DNA of 64,000 nucleotides from positions 63,325,394 through 63,389,393 of the forward strand of contig JAIOJX010000006.1 of NCBI GenBank assembly GCA_022376925.1. The letters are read 5' to 3'. This stretch comes from Tragulus kanchil (lineage: Eukaryota > Chordata > Mammalia > Artiodactyla > Tragulidae). The notes beneath the pieces were generated by a model. It did not search any database. It saw only the letters and a list, made by a program, of their open reading frames with translations, and had not been told where the DNA came from. Below, in pieces: positions 1 through 11,110 of this stretch. Each line of letters begins with the position of its first letter. The first letter of the stretch is position 1. The translations under genes and the position numbers were made by a program.

Positions 1-229
1 GTGAGACTGCTTCTTTTATAATTTATATGTTTGTAATTGTGGCCTTTTTGTTCACACTTAGAAAAGTCCTTTAATATTTTCATATTGCATGCTTTAATAT
101 TTCTTACATAGTCAATTTGGTGTTGCTGAACTCTTAGCTTTTCGCTCTCCTTAAAACTATTTATTTCTCCTTCAAATCTGGGTTATAGCCATGCTGGATG
201 GAGTATCCTAAATCATAAGTTTTCTTTCT

Positions 230-367
230 CTTTTTAAGTTTTTACTTATTGTGGGGAGAATGCACCATGCAACTTGTGCGATCTTAGTTCTCTGACCAGG
301 AATTGAACCAGGGACCCTGTCAGTGAAAATGTCAAGTCCTAACCACTAGACTGCCAAGGAATCTTGT
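230..367 (-). mobile_element. CHR-type SINE (tRNA-Glu derived)
   Basis: Reverse complement of the artiodactyl SINE head: 'gatcttagttctctgaccag', 'gaattgaaccagggaccc', 'cctaaccactagactgccaa'. Repeated in duplication A at about 1339-1475. Confidence 0.7.
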
Positions 368-1338
368 AGGTTTTTATTTTACCACTTTGACTATATTGCA
401 TCATTCCCTTGTGCCTTGAAATGTTTCTGCTGCAAAGTCAGTTGATAATTCTATAGGAGTTCTTTCTATGCAACTAGTTGTTTTTCTCTTACTGCTTTTA
501 ACATTCTTTAATTTTTGTCAGTTTAGATATAATGTGTCTGGGTGTGGATCTCTTTAGTTTTATCTTGTTAGAGATTTTCTGTTCTTCCTGGACCTGGATG
601 ACTCTTTTATTCCCCAGTTTAGAGAAGTTTTTAGGTATTATTTTTGCAAATAATTCTTTGCCATTTCTCTCTTTCTTCTCCTTGTGGAATCCTTTTAATG
701 ACAATAAAGTATGTTTTACGTTGTCCTAGAGGTCTCTTAAATTCATTTTTCACAATTCTTTTTTCTGTTCATTTTGGGTGATTTCCACTGCTCTGCCTTC
801 CAGATTTCTGACATATTCCTCAGTATAAACTAATTTATTGTCATATTTTATAGTAAATTTAAAAAATTCTAGCATACTTAAAAATTTCAGTTATTATATT
901 CTTCAGCTCTGTTTTGTTTTTCTTTATTGAAACTCTATTTCATCTGTTCTTCTTCTGAGTTTAGTGGGCATTTTATGACCATTATATGGAACTGTTTATT
1001 GGATAGACTGCTTATCTTCACTTTTAAAAAAAGATGTGGTCTTGTTCCATCGTTTGGAACATTTTCCTCTGTCCTTTCATTTTGCCTTTGTATTTGTATT
1101 AGGTATATCAGTTTCATTTCCAGATCTTGGAAAAGTGGTGCTATTTAGGACATATTCTATGGGGCTCAGCAACATGCTCTTAATTTTTCATATTGCATGC
1201 TTTAATATTTCTTACATAGTCAATTTGGTGTTGCTGAACTCTTAGCTTTTCGCTCTCCTTAAAACTATTTATTTCTCCTTCAAATCTGGGTTATAGCCAT
1301 GCTGGATGGAGTATCCTAAATCATAAGTTTTCTTTCTC

Positions 1339-1475
1339 TTTTTAAGTTTTTACTTATTGTGGGGAGAATGCACCATGCAACTTGTGCGATCTTAGTTCTC
1401 TGACCAGGAATTGAACCAGGGACCCTGTCAGTGAAAATGTCAAGTCCTAACCACTAGACTGCCAAGGAATCTTGT
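1339..1475 (-). mobile_element. CHR-type SINE, duplicate of 230-367
   Basis: Same element in the second copy of duplication A. Confidence 0.7.
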
Positions 1476-2049
1476 AGGTTTTTATTTTACCACTTTGACT
1501 ATATTGCATCATTCCCTTGTGCCTTGAAATGTTTCTGCTGCAAAGTCAGTTGATAATTCTATAGGAGTTCTTTCTATGCAACTAGTTGTTTTTCTCTTAC
1601 TGCTTTTAACATTCTTTAATTTTTGTCAGTTTAGATATAATGTGTCTGGGTGTGGATCTCTTTAGTTTTATCTTGTTAGAGATTTTCTGTTCTTCCTGGA
1701 CCTGGATGACTCTTTTATTCCCCAGTTTAGAGAAGTTTTTAGGTATTATTTTTGCAAATAATTCTTTGCCATTTCTCTCTTTCTTCTCCTTGTGGAATCC
1801 TTTTAATGACAATAAAGTATGTTTTACGTTGTCCTAGAGGTCTCTTAAATTCATTTTTCACAATTCTTTTTTCTGTTCATTTTGGGTGATTTCCACTGCT
1901 CTGCCTTCCAGATTTCTGACATATTCCTCAGTATAAACTAATTTATTGTCATATTTTATAGTAAATTTAAAAAATTCTAGCATACTTAAAAATTTCAGTT
2001 ATTATATTCTTCAGCTCTGTTTTGTTTTTCTTTATTGAAACTCTATTTC

Positions 2050-4418
2050 ATCTGTTCTTCTTCTGAGTTTAGTGGGCATTTTATGACCATTATATGGAAC
2101 TGTTTATTGGATAGACTGCTTATCTTCACTTTTAAAAAAAGATGTGGTCTTGTTCCATCGTTTGGAACATTTTCCTCTGTCCTTTCATTTTGCCTTTGTA
2201 TTTGTATTAGGTATATCAGTTTCATTTCCAGATCTTGGAAAAGTGGTGCTATTTAGGACATATTCTATGGGGCTCAGCAACATGCTCCGCTCTCATTACC
2301 AAAGTTATGTGTTGTGTAAATACCCCTTTCTCTTGTGTTTGGGTCAAGAACTGTGGGCATACTGGAAGGCAGGGATGGCTAAAATGGCTGCTAGGTCTTG
2401 TCTCATGCAGTGGCTATGGGCCTGCTGGATGGTGGGGTCATGTCTCTTTGGGATTAGCTGCACAGACTGGGGTCTTTGGGCCCTCTGGGCTGGTGTCAGT
2501 TCACTGGTAGGCAGGGGTAGAATAGACATTTGTATTGCTATTCTAAGAATGAAGAAAAATGGGCAGAGAGAAAGTAAGTAATTATCTTTGGAGTCACAGA
2601 GCTGATAAGTGCATGTGACAATTCTGAGAATTGCTTCACCCAAACTTAAGTTCTTTCTTCTATGCCACTTTGATTCTATTAACTGGTAATACTTCAGTTA
2701 ATAAGGATCATGATTTGATACTGTTTGGGTTAACAATTAGGAGCAGGATAAAATGGTTAATAATTTATTAACAGCAACAAAAATCTTACTCCAATTCTAC
2801 ACTTATTTTGGAGGAGTCAAATTGACAATAAAGTATCCTGAAGGAGATGTGGATGTAAGTGAAGATTGAGGTTTGAGGTTTTTCCACTTTTTCTTTAAAT
2901 TCACAACCTGGAACAAAATGTTCCCATTTTATAATTGCATAAAATCTTATTTTCAAGAAAAGTGAAGGACTGTGAAATGTGCTTGGGCCAAAAGGTGCAA
3001 ATTGTGTGTCTATGCTCAGAACTCTAAAGTTGGATTTTTTTTTTTTAATAAGCACTTAGGAATTCATAGCTAGCAAGATTTTTGCTGATAATTTTCTGAT
3101 ATTGAAATGTTGACCAATCCTAGTGAATAAGGAGACAGGATTTTTGAATCCTGTGATATATAGTCACTGCTCATAAACATTTGTCCTAACTGTATAGCAC
3201 AGTGAAAGGTAATTGACAGGAAAGACCAGACTTATAAGAGAATCTGTTCTTCTTCTGAGTTTAGGGAACCATTATATGGAACTGTTTATTGGATAGACTG
3301 CTTATCTTCACTTTTAAAAAAAGATGTGGTCTTGTTCCATCGTTTGGAACATTTTCCTCTGTCCTTTCATTTTGCCTTTGTATTTGTATTAGGTATATCA
3401 GTTTCATTTCCAGATCTTGGAAAAGTGGTGCTATTTAGGACATATTCTATGGGGCTCAGCAACATGCTCCGCTCTCATTACCAAAGTTATGTGTTGTGTA
3501 AATACCCCTTTCTCTTGTGTTTGGGTCAAGAACTGTGGGCATACTGGAAGGCAGGGATGGCTAAAATGGCTGCTAGGTCTTGTCTCATGCAGTGGCTATG
3601 GGCCTGCTGGATGGTGGGGTCATGTCTCTTTGGGATTAGCTGCACAGACTGGGGTCTTTGGGCCCTCTGGGCTGGTGTCAGTTCACTGGTAGGCAGGGGT
3701 AGAATAGACATTTGTATTGCTATTCTAAGAATGAAGAAAAATGGGCAGAGAGAAAGTAAGTAATTATCTTTGGAGTCACAGAGCTGATAAGTGCATGTGA
3801 CAATTCTGAGAATTGCTTCACCCAAACTTAAGTTCTTTCTTCTATGCCACTTTGATTCTATTAACTGGTAATACTTCAGTTAATAAGGATCATGATTTGA
3901 TACTGTTTGGGTTAACAATTAGGAGCAGGATAAAATGGTTAATAATTTATTAACAGCAACAAAAATCTTACTCCAATTCTACACTTATTTTGGAGGAGTC
4001 AAATTGACAATAAAGTATCCTGAAGGAGATGTGGATGTAAGTGAAGATTGAGGTTTGAGGTTTTTCCACTTTTTCTTTAAATTCACAACCTGGAACAAAA
4101 TGTTCCCATTTTATAATTGCATAAAATCTTATTTTCAAGAAAAGTGAAGGACTGTGAAATGTGCTTGGGCCAAAAGGTGCAAATTGTGTGTCTATGCTCA
4201 GAACTCTAAAGTTGGATTTTTTTTTTTAAAAAGCACTTAGGAATTCATAGCTAGCAAGATTTTTGCTGATAATTTTCTGATATTGAAATGTTGACCAATC
4301 CTAGTGAATAAGGAGACAGGATTTTTGAATCCTGTGATATATAGTCACTGCTCATAAACATTTGTCCTAACTGTATAGCACAGTGAAAGGTAATTGACAG
4401 GAAAGACCAGACTTATAA
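2050..4418 (+). repeat. Direct duplication B (2050-3237 / 3242-4418)
   Basis: Offset 1192 falling to 1182 because the start of the second copy (3264-3270) lacks about 10 bases present at 2072-2090. Other differences sit mainly in homopolymer runs (T-run near 3035 against 4218). Confidence 0.95.
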
Positions 4419-4683
4419 AAAGGAGAGGGAAGTCAGAAGGTCAGAAATTCATGAGAGGAACCTCCAAATTGAAAACTACCATGGATATGATTTCCTTATT
4501 TTCTCAGGCTCCAAAATCACTATGTATGGTAACTGCATCCATGAAATTAAAACATGCTTGTTCCTTGGAAGAAAAGCTATGACAAACCTAGATACTGTAT
4601 TAAAAACAGAGACATTACTTTGCCGACAAAGGTCCATATAGTCAAAGATACAATTTTTCCAGTAGTCATGTAAGCATATGATA
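2591..4683. other. Intergenic, no gene; copies of B and C
   Basis: AT-rich sequence with no repeat family I recognise apart from the L1 part at 3242-3770. Open frames here (for example 4394-4582) recur only because the DNA is duplicated and show no conserved domain. Confidence 0.6.
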
Positions 4684-5060
4684 GTTGTACTATAAAGAAG
4701 GCCGAGTGCCAAAGAATTGATGCCTTTGAACTGTGGTGTTGGAAAAGACTCTCAAGAGTCCTTTGGATTGCATGGAGACCAAATCAATCAATCCCAAAGT
4801 AAATCTGTCCTGAATATTCATTGCAAGGACTGATGCTGAGGCTGAAACTAAAATGCTTTGGCAATCTGATGGGAAGAAATGACTCATTGGAAAAGACCCT
4901 GATTCTCGGGAAAAATAGAAAGCAGAAAGAGAAGGGGATGGCAGAGGACAAGATGGTTGCATGGCATCACTAACTCAATGGATGTGAATTTGAGCAAACT
5001 CTGGGAGATGCTGGAGGACCAAGGGGTCACAAAGAGTTAAACACAACTGAACAACTGAAC
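4684..5060 (+). mobile_element. BovB (RTE LINE) 3' end
   Basis: Matches the BovB ORF2 C-terminal and 3' region: 'gaattgatgcctttgaactg', 'aaaagactctcaagagtcc', 'gactcattggaaaagaccc', ending in the ACAACTGAACAACTGAAC tail. Frame is broken. Copy at 5776-6152. Confidence 0.85.
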
Positions 5061-5775
5061 AAAAATCTTACTCCAATTCTACACTTATTTTGGAGGCAAT
5101 AAAAAGTATCCTGAAGGAGATGTGGATGTAAGTGAAGATTGAGGTTTGAGGTTTTTCCACTTTTTCTTTAAATTCACAACCTGGAACAAAATGTTCCCAT
5201 TTTATAATTGCATAAAATCTTATTTTCAAGAAAAGTGAAGGACTGTGAAATGTGCTTGGGCCAAAAGGTGCAAATTGTGTGTCTATGCTCAGAACTCTAA
5301 AGTTGGATTTTTTTTTTTTAATAAGCACTTAGGAATTCATAGCTAGCAAGATTTTTGCTGATAATTTTCTGATATTGAAATGTTGACCAATCCTAGTGAA
5401 TAAGGAGACAGGATTTTTGAATCCTGTGATATATAGTCACTGCTCATAAACATTTGTCCTAACTGTATAGCACAGTGAAAGGTAATTGACAGGAAAGACC
5501 AGACTTATAAAAAGGAGAGGGAAGTCAGAAGGTCAGAAATTCATGAGAGGAACCTCCAAATTGAAAACTACCATGGATATGATTTCCTTATTTTCTCAGG
5601 CTCCAAAATCACTATGTATGGTAACTGCATCCATGAAATTAAAACATGCTTGTTCCTTGGAAGAAAAGCTATGACAAACCTAGATACTGTATTAAAAACA
5701 GAGACATTACTTTGCCGACAAAGGTCCATATAGTCAAAGATACAATTTTTCCAGTAGTCATGTAAGCATATGATA

Positions 5776-6152
5776 GTTGTACTATAAAGAAGGCCGAGTG
5801 CCAAAGAATTGATGCCTTTGAACTGTGGTGTTGGAAAAGACTCTCAAGAGTCCTTTGGATTGCATGGAGACCAAATCAATCAATCCCAAAGTAAATCTGT
5901 CCTGAATATTCATTGCAAGGACTGATGCTGAGGCTGAAACTAAAATGCTTTGGCAATCTGATGGGAAGAAATGACTCATTGGAAAAGACCCTGATTCTCG
6001 GGAAAAATAGAAAGCAGAAAGAGAAGGGGATGGCAGAGGACAAGATGGTTGCATGGCATCACTAACTCAATGGATGTGAATTTGAGCAAACTCTGGGAGA
6101 TGCTGGAGGACCAAGGGGTCACAAAGAGTTAAACACAACTGAACAACTGAAC
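5776..6152 (+). mobile_element. BovB 3' end, duplicate
   Basis: Second copy of 4684-5060 in duplication C. This one keeps the full CTGAACTGAACTGA tail (to about 6160). Confidence 0.85.
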
Positions 6153-7164
6153 TGAACTGAGAGGTATGCTGGTATATAAGACATATCCAGGATTCAGTTT
6201 TCAAGAATATGAACATTTGACAAAGAAAAATTTTGGAAAGGGTTAAGTCCAGTCTAAGATGGTGTTATGAACAAATGAAATGCAGAGATTTAAATGCAGA
6301 GACCGAAGAGATTGCAAACTCTTGTCTCTATTTGTTTTATAGGCTTTGATTGAACAACATTTGCATCATTTCTACTCCCTACTATGTATGTGAATTTAGA
6401 CAAATGTTTTAGCGTTTTTGAACTTCATTTTTTTTCATCTGTGAGATCAGGATACTGATATTTGCCTTGTAATGTGAGTGTAAAGATTAAACCTAATATA
6501 TTTAACATGTTGCTCACATAGTAGATGATCAATATTCAGTGGCTTTCTCCGTTCTTAAAAGACAGTTCTGATACACACCTGCTTGACTGTATAACACACT
6601 CCAGGAAGAGTTAGAGACATTAATCACCTAAACCTATATAAAATGATGAAAGTTCAGAACCTTTATTCCTTTCTTCTAACAGTATTATTTTAATGGAGAG
6701 TAAACTGGCACCTGAATAGCAGTTCTGTAAGTATGTGAGTTAGCCATGCCTTGGTACATATCCAACTCTGATTTAGCTATTATTGTGATACAATTTCATT
6801 CTGTCCTTCTTACATAACATGACCCATCCAAAAATGTGTCAACATTTAGAAATCATGACTCATAAGAAGATGAAGTGTCTCAGCCAGGGCAAAGCATTGC
6901 CTAGGATCATTATACAGATTGTCAGGGCAATGAGTATTACTGGTTACAGATATCTGACCTAACCTCCAGAATATAACACTTATAAATTCCAGAATTTAAG
7001 TAAAAAATATTTGTGAAAAAAAAGAAGTAATTCCAAATTACTAAAAATTTTCAAATTTTTCTTCTTTTGAAGAGGTGCATAAAGCAAAAAATAGAGACAA
7101 CTTTTTCAGTGAGAGACTGGACAGATAGTGATAAAACTATGTATTAAAAACAGAACTTTGACCC
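6153..7164. other. Intergenic, with a MIR
   Basis: Single-copy AT-rich DNA. A diverged MIR (plus) is visible at about 6365-6550 ('tcatctgtgagatcagg', 'gctcacatagtagatgatca'). Nothing else recognised. Confidence 0.55.
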
Positions 7165-7650
7165 TTTATCTGTAGCAACCTGCCGAGGAAACCAATCCCT
7201 TTATAATTAATAAACAACCCAGGATAAAAGCATATTGTCAGAGTAGGAAGCTAGATTGATATCTCTAGTGACAATCTAGAAGGCTAAACAGTAACTAATG
7301 TTAACAATCCAAAATGTCCAACATTTGCTGAGTAACTGACAGCCTCTCTAATTATTGCCTTGTTTCCAGCTAGGGTCAATCAGAAAAATCCAAATATGTA
7401 ACTCCTAACCCAATAGCACAGAATGCCCACTCCTAGTTAGTCCACCTACAGTGTCCCCATATCCTGCTTCCAATCAGGAAACGTGTAAAAACTTCCCTTT
7501 CCCCCACCATAATGTTCTCCATGTGTCTCTATGCTTTGAGACTCTGCCAAAACATAAATTTCAGTGGCTGACTCTCTTTCTGTGGCAAGCTGTGAATAAA
7601 TAGCAATTGCTTGGTCTCAATTAGTTAGTCTTTGTTTTTTTTCCATACCA
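7165..7650 (+). mobile_element. Probable solo LTR of an endogenous retrovirus
   Basis: Begins near TGTAGCAACCTGCC, has a 'cccctttcccccacca'-like C-rich block, and an AATAAA at 7595-7600 within a 'gtgaataaatagcaattgc' segment typical of gammaretroviral-type LTR R regions. No internal viral genes flank it. The family is not identified and the boundaries are approximate. Confidence 0.45.
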
Positions 7651-7693
7651 GGCAGAGACATGCCAAGTCACAAAGAAACTCAATCTTAATTGT

Positions 7694-7891
7694 TAAAAGT
7701 GATAGCACTCAGTCATGTCCAACTCTTTGAGATGCCATGGACTGTAAACTGCCAGGCTCCTTTGTCCATGGAATTCTCCAGGCAAGATTAATGGAGTGGG
7801 TTATCATTTCCTTCTCCAGGGAATCTCCCGAAACCAAGGATCCAAGCTGAGTCTCCTGCATTGTTTACCATCTGAGCCACCAGGGAAGCCC
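7694..7891 (-). mobile_element. BovA2/Bov-tA SINE
   Basis: 'cactcagtcatgtccaactc', 'ccatggactgtaaactgcc', ending 'ccaccagggaagccct'. It abuts the BovB fragment that follows. Confidence 0.85.
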
Positions 7892-8290
7892 TTAACTGTA
7901 TGGATGCAAAAGCTGGACCATAAAGAAGGCTGAGCATGGAATAATTGATGGCTTTAAACTCTGGTGTTGGAGAAGACTTTTGAGAGCCCCTTGGACAGCA
8001 ATGAGATTAAACCAATCAATCCTAAAGGAAAGCAACCCTGAATATTCATTGGAAGGACTGATGCTCAAGCGGAAGCTCCAATACTTTGGCCACCTGATGC
8101 ACAGAGCTGACTCATTGGAAAAGGCTCTGATGCTGGGGGGAAAAAAAGGCAAAAGGAGAAGGGGACAACACAGGATGAAATGATTGGATGGCATCACTGA
8201 GTCAATGCACATGAGTTTGAACAAGCTCCAGAAGATGGTGAAGGACAGGAAAGCCTGGCATGCTGCAGTCCATGGGGTTGCTAGTTAATC
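7892..8290 (+). mobile_element. BovB (RTE LINE) ORF2 C-terminal fragment
   Basis: Translation contains NQSILKES, SLEGLMLKRKLQYFGHLM and HRADSLEKALMLGG, the C-terminal part of the BovB reverse transcriptase protein. It is interrupted by frameshifts and stops, so it is a dead copy. It ends near 'gctgcagtccatggggttgc'. Confidence 0.88.
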
Positions 8291-8723
8291 TCAATTTTTC
8301 CCATTTTCCAAGAGTAATGGGATGCCATGACTTTGTTAAAAAAAAAAAAAAAAACTTCCTGTCCCTTTTCTGTCTGTATCATCTTTCATTTCTCAATTTT
8401 TTTTTTTTTACTTATATCTACAGTCTTTCTTGTTCTCCTTACAGCTCACTAAGACTATAATAGCCCTTATAAGCCAGTCAACTTTACCTTCTTTTCATGT
8501 TACTCCATCTCATCATTACTGTCAGATAAATCTCCTAGAAGCAATGTTTTCACTTATCTGGAAAAAAAGATTACATGGGAAATTTTTCAGTTTAAGAAGA
8601 TAATTAGTACCAACCAAAATACCTGCAAGTTATTTTGTGGATCTCAACATACTAATAGCAAAATACACATAGAGAGGAAAGAGATGCAGAATAGCCAACA
8701 CAATATTGAAGGAGAACAATGTA
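8291..8723. other. Intergenic, no recognised element
   Basis: Contains a poly(A) run (about 8336-8354) and a poly(T) run (about 8399-8411), probably remnants of retroelement tails. No gene seen. Confidence 0.5.
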
Positions 8724-8839
8724 CTAAAGTAATTAGATCAGTGTGATATGGGTAAAAGAAGAGACAGATCAATGGAACAGAATAGAGAGCCCAGATATAA
8801 ATCCACATAAATGTAATCAACAGATCTTTCTTTTTTTTT

Positions 8840-9092
8840 AATTTTTTTTGGCCACTTCTATTTATCTTTCATTGATTTATCTTTCTTCTTTGGCCTGTAT
8901 GGGCATCCCGTTGCAGTGGCCTCTCTTGTTGCAGAGCACTGGCTCTGGGCACATGCACTCCAGAGCTCCGGCTTGGTAGTTGGACACATCAGTCCAGTCG
9001 CTCCATGGCATGTGGGATCTTCCCAGGCCAGGGATCGAACCGGTGCCCCTTGCACTGCAAGGCGGTGTCCTTACCAACTGGACCACCATATG
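8840..9092 (-). mobile_element. CHR-type SINE
   Basis: 'ggcctctcttgttgcagagc', 'gggatcttcccaggccaggg', 'gcactgcaaggcggtgtcc', 'ccaactggaccacca' on the plus strand, that is a reverse-oriented tRNA-Glu-derived SINE. Duplicate at 9948-10200. Confidence 0.75.
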
Positions 9093-9128
<36 letters not shown>

Positions 9129-9129
9129 A
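9088..9129. repeat. TA-rich microsatellite
   Basis: About 40 nt of TATATA with a CATA interruption, directly after the CHR SINE. The identical length in the duplicate (10196-10237) is notable, because microsatellites diverge fast. Confidence 0.9.
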
Positions 9130-9235
9130 TCCTTTTAAAAAAGAAGACTGAAGGCTTTTACAAGATTTTTCTTTCTTCTCTACAATAAACTTTAATTTAT
9201 TCATTCATTTATTTATTTTATTGGAGTATAATAGC

Positions 9236-9455
9236 TTTAGGACTTCCCTGGTGGCCTAGATGGTAAAGAATCTGCCTGCAATGCAGGAAACTTGGGTTTC
9301 AATCTGTGGGTCAGGAGAATCCCCTGGAGAAGGGAATGACCACCCACTCCATTATTCTTGCCTGGAGAATTCTGTGGACAGAATAGTCTGGCAGGCTCTA
9401 AGGTTCTAAGAGTTCTAAGAGTTGGACATGATTGAGTAACTATCACTTCACTTCA
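9236..9455 (+). mobile_element. BovA2/Bov-tA SINE
   Basis: 'gacttccctggtggcctag', 'ctgcctgcaatgcaggaaac', 'gttggacatgattgagtaac'. Sense orientation. Duplicate at 10344-10563. Confidence 0.88.
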
Positions 9456-9947
9456 TCATTGCTTTACAATGTTGTGTTACTTTCTGCTATACAATAAAGT
9501 ACATCAGCTATGGGTATATATATTCTCCCTATTGGAGCTCTTAACTACTCCCCTATCACATCACAGAGCACTGAGCTGAGCTTTCTGTGCTTTACAGCAG
9601 ATTCCCATTAGCTATTGATTTTATGCATGGTAGTATATACATGTCAATCCTAATCTCCCTATTTGTCCTATACTCCCCTTCCCACTGTGACCACAAGTCC
9701 ATTCTCTATGTTTATATCTCCATTCCTGACCTAGGTTCATCTGTACATTTTTCTAGATTCCACACAAATATATTAATCTATAGTATTTGTTTTTCTCTTT
9801 CTGACTTATATCACTCTGCTTGATGACAATGCTAAAGTAATTAGATCAGTGTGATATGGGTAAAAGAAGAGACAGATCAATGGAACAGAATAGAGAGCCC
9901 AGATATAAATCCACATAAATGTAATCAACAGATCTTTCTTTTTTTTT

Positions 9948-10200
9948 AATTTTTTTTGGCCACTTCTATTTATCTTTCATTGATTTATCTTTCTTCTTTG
10001 GCCTGTATGGGCATCCCGTTGCAGTGGCCTCTCTTGTTGCAGAGCACTGGCTCTGGGCACATGCACTCCAGAGCTCCGGCTTGGTAGTTGGACACATCAG
10101 TCCAGTCGCTCCATGGCATGTGGGATCTTCCCAGGCCAGGGATCGAACCGGTGCCCCTTGCACTGCAAGGCGGTGTCCTTACCAACTGGACCACCATATG
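9948..10200 (-). mobile_element. CHR-type SINE, duplicate
   Basis: Second copy of 8840-9092 in duplication D. Confidence 0.75.
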
Positions 10201-10236
<36 letters not shown>

Positions 10237-10237
10237 A
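10196..10237. repeat. TA-rich microsatellite, duplicate
   Basis: Same tract and same interruption as 9088-9129. Confidence 0.9.
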
Positions 10238-10343
10238 TCCTTTTAAAAAAGAAGACTGAAGGCTTTTACAAGATTTTTCTTTCTTCTCTACAATAAACTT
10301 TAATTTATTCATTCATTTATTTATTTTATTGGAGTATAATAGC

Positions 10344-10563
10344 TTTAGGACTTCCCTGGTGGCCTAGATGGTAAAGAATCTGCCTGCAATGCAGGAAACT
10401 TGGGTTTCAATCTGTGGGTCAGGAGAATCCCCTGGAGAAGGGAATGACCACCCACTCCATTATTCTTGCCTGGAGAATTCTGTGGACAGAATAGTCTGGC
10501 AGGCTCTAAGGTTCTAAGAGTTCTAAGAGTTGGACATGATTGAGTAACTATCACTTCACTTCA
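10344..10563 (+). mobile_element. BovA2/Bov-tA SINE, duplicate
   Basis: Second copy of 9236-9455 in duplication D. Confidence 0.88.
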
Positions 10564-11110
10564 TCATTGCTTTACAATGTTGTGTTACTTTCTGCTATAC
10601 AATAAAGTACATCAGCTATGGGTATATATATTCTCCCTATTGGAGCTCTTAACTACTCCCCTATCACATCACAGAGCACTGAGCTGAGCTTTCTGTGCTT
10701 TACAGCAGATTCCCATTAGCTATTGATTTTATGCATGGTAGTATATACATGTCAATCCTAATCTCCCTATTTGTCCTATACTCCCCTTCCCACTGTGACC
10801 ACAAGTCCATTCTCTATGTTTATATCTCCATTCCTGACCTAGGTTCATCTGTACATTTTTCTAGATTCCACACAAATATATTAATCTATAGTATTTGTTT
10901 TTCTCTTTCTGACTTATATCACTCTGCTTGACAGACTATAGGTCCATCCATATCTCTAGAAATGAGTCAGTTTGTTCCTTTTTATGGCTGAATAATTTTC
11001 CATTGCATATATGTGTCACATCTTCTTCATCCATTCATCTGTCATTAGACATTTATGTTGTTTCCATCTATTGGCTACTGTAAATAGTGCTGCAATGAAC
11101 ATGTACCTCA
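10564..11110 (-). mobile_element. L1 3' end, antisense
   Basis: Antisense L1: 'ggctgaataattttccattg', 'gtttccatctattggctac', 'gtgctgcaatgaacatg'. Partial copies lie at 9456-9823 (duplication D) and 11813-12219 (duplication E). Confidence 0.8.

Larger units (their letters stand above)
71..2287 (+). repeat. Direct duplication A (71-1179 / 1180-2287)
   Basis: Two adjacent, essentially identical copies, offset 1108. The join at 1179/1180 carries only a small discrepancy (TTAATATTTT against TTAATTTTT). Confidence 0.95.
1..2590. mobile_element. Old LINE-1 (L1M-type) non-coding remnant
   Basis: Long T-rich stretch resembling ancient L1 sequence (the 'attttctgttcttcctgg', 'gaggtctcttaaattcat' and 'cagttattatattcttcag' blocks), then a G-rich part at 2290-2520 with 'ctgctggatggtggggtc'. 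It is interrupted by a CHR SINE and doubled by duplication A; 3242-3770 repeats its last part. Open frames in it are short and non-conserved. I did not resolve its orientation. Confidence 0.5.
3958..6152 (+). repeat. Direct duplication C (3958-5060 / 5058-6152)
   Basis: Offset 1100 falling to 1092. The first bases of copy two (5097-5107) are altered relative to 3996-4018. With B it makes about 280 nt present three times (2776-3055, 3958-4240, 5058-5330). Confidence 0.95.
8724..10931 (+). repeat. Direct duplication D (8724-9823 / 9832-10931)
   Basis: Offset exactly 1108 along the whole length, near-perfect identity including the TA microsatellite. It carries CHR, BovA2 and part of an L1 in both copies. 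Confidence 0.95.

Noticed and set aside
2144..2581. 145-codon open frame (repeated at 3326-3763)
   Set aside because: Lies in an L1-like non-coding region, has no domain, and recurs only because the DNA is duplicated.
7694..7891. tRNA-like sequences inside BovA2 and CHR SINEs throughout the window
   Set aside because: They are tRNA-derived SINE heads without intact cloverleafs, not functional tRNA genes.
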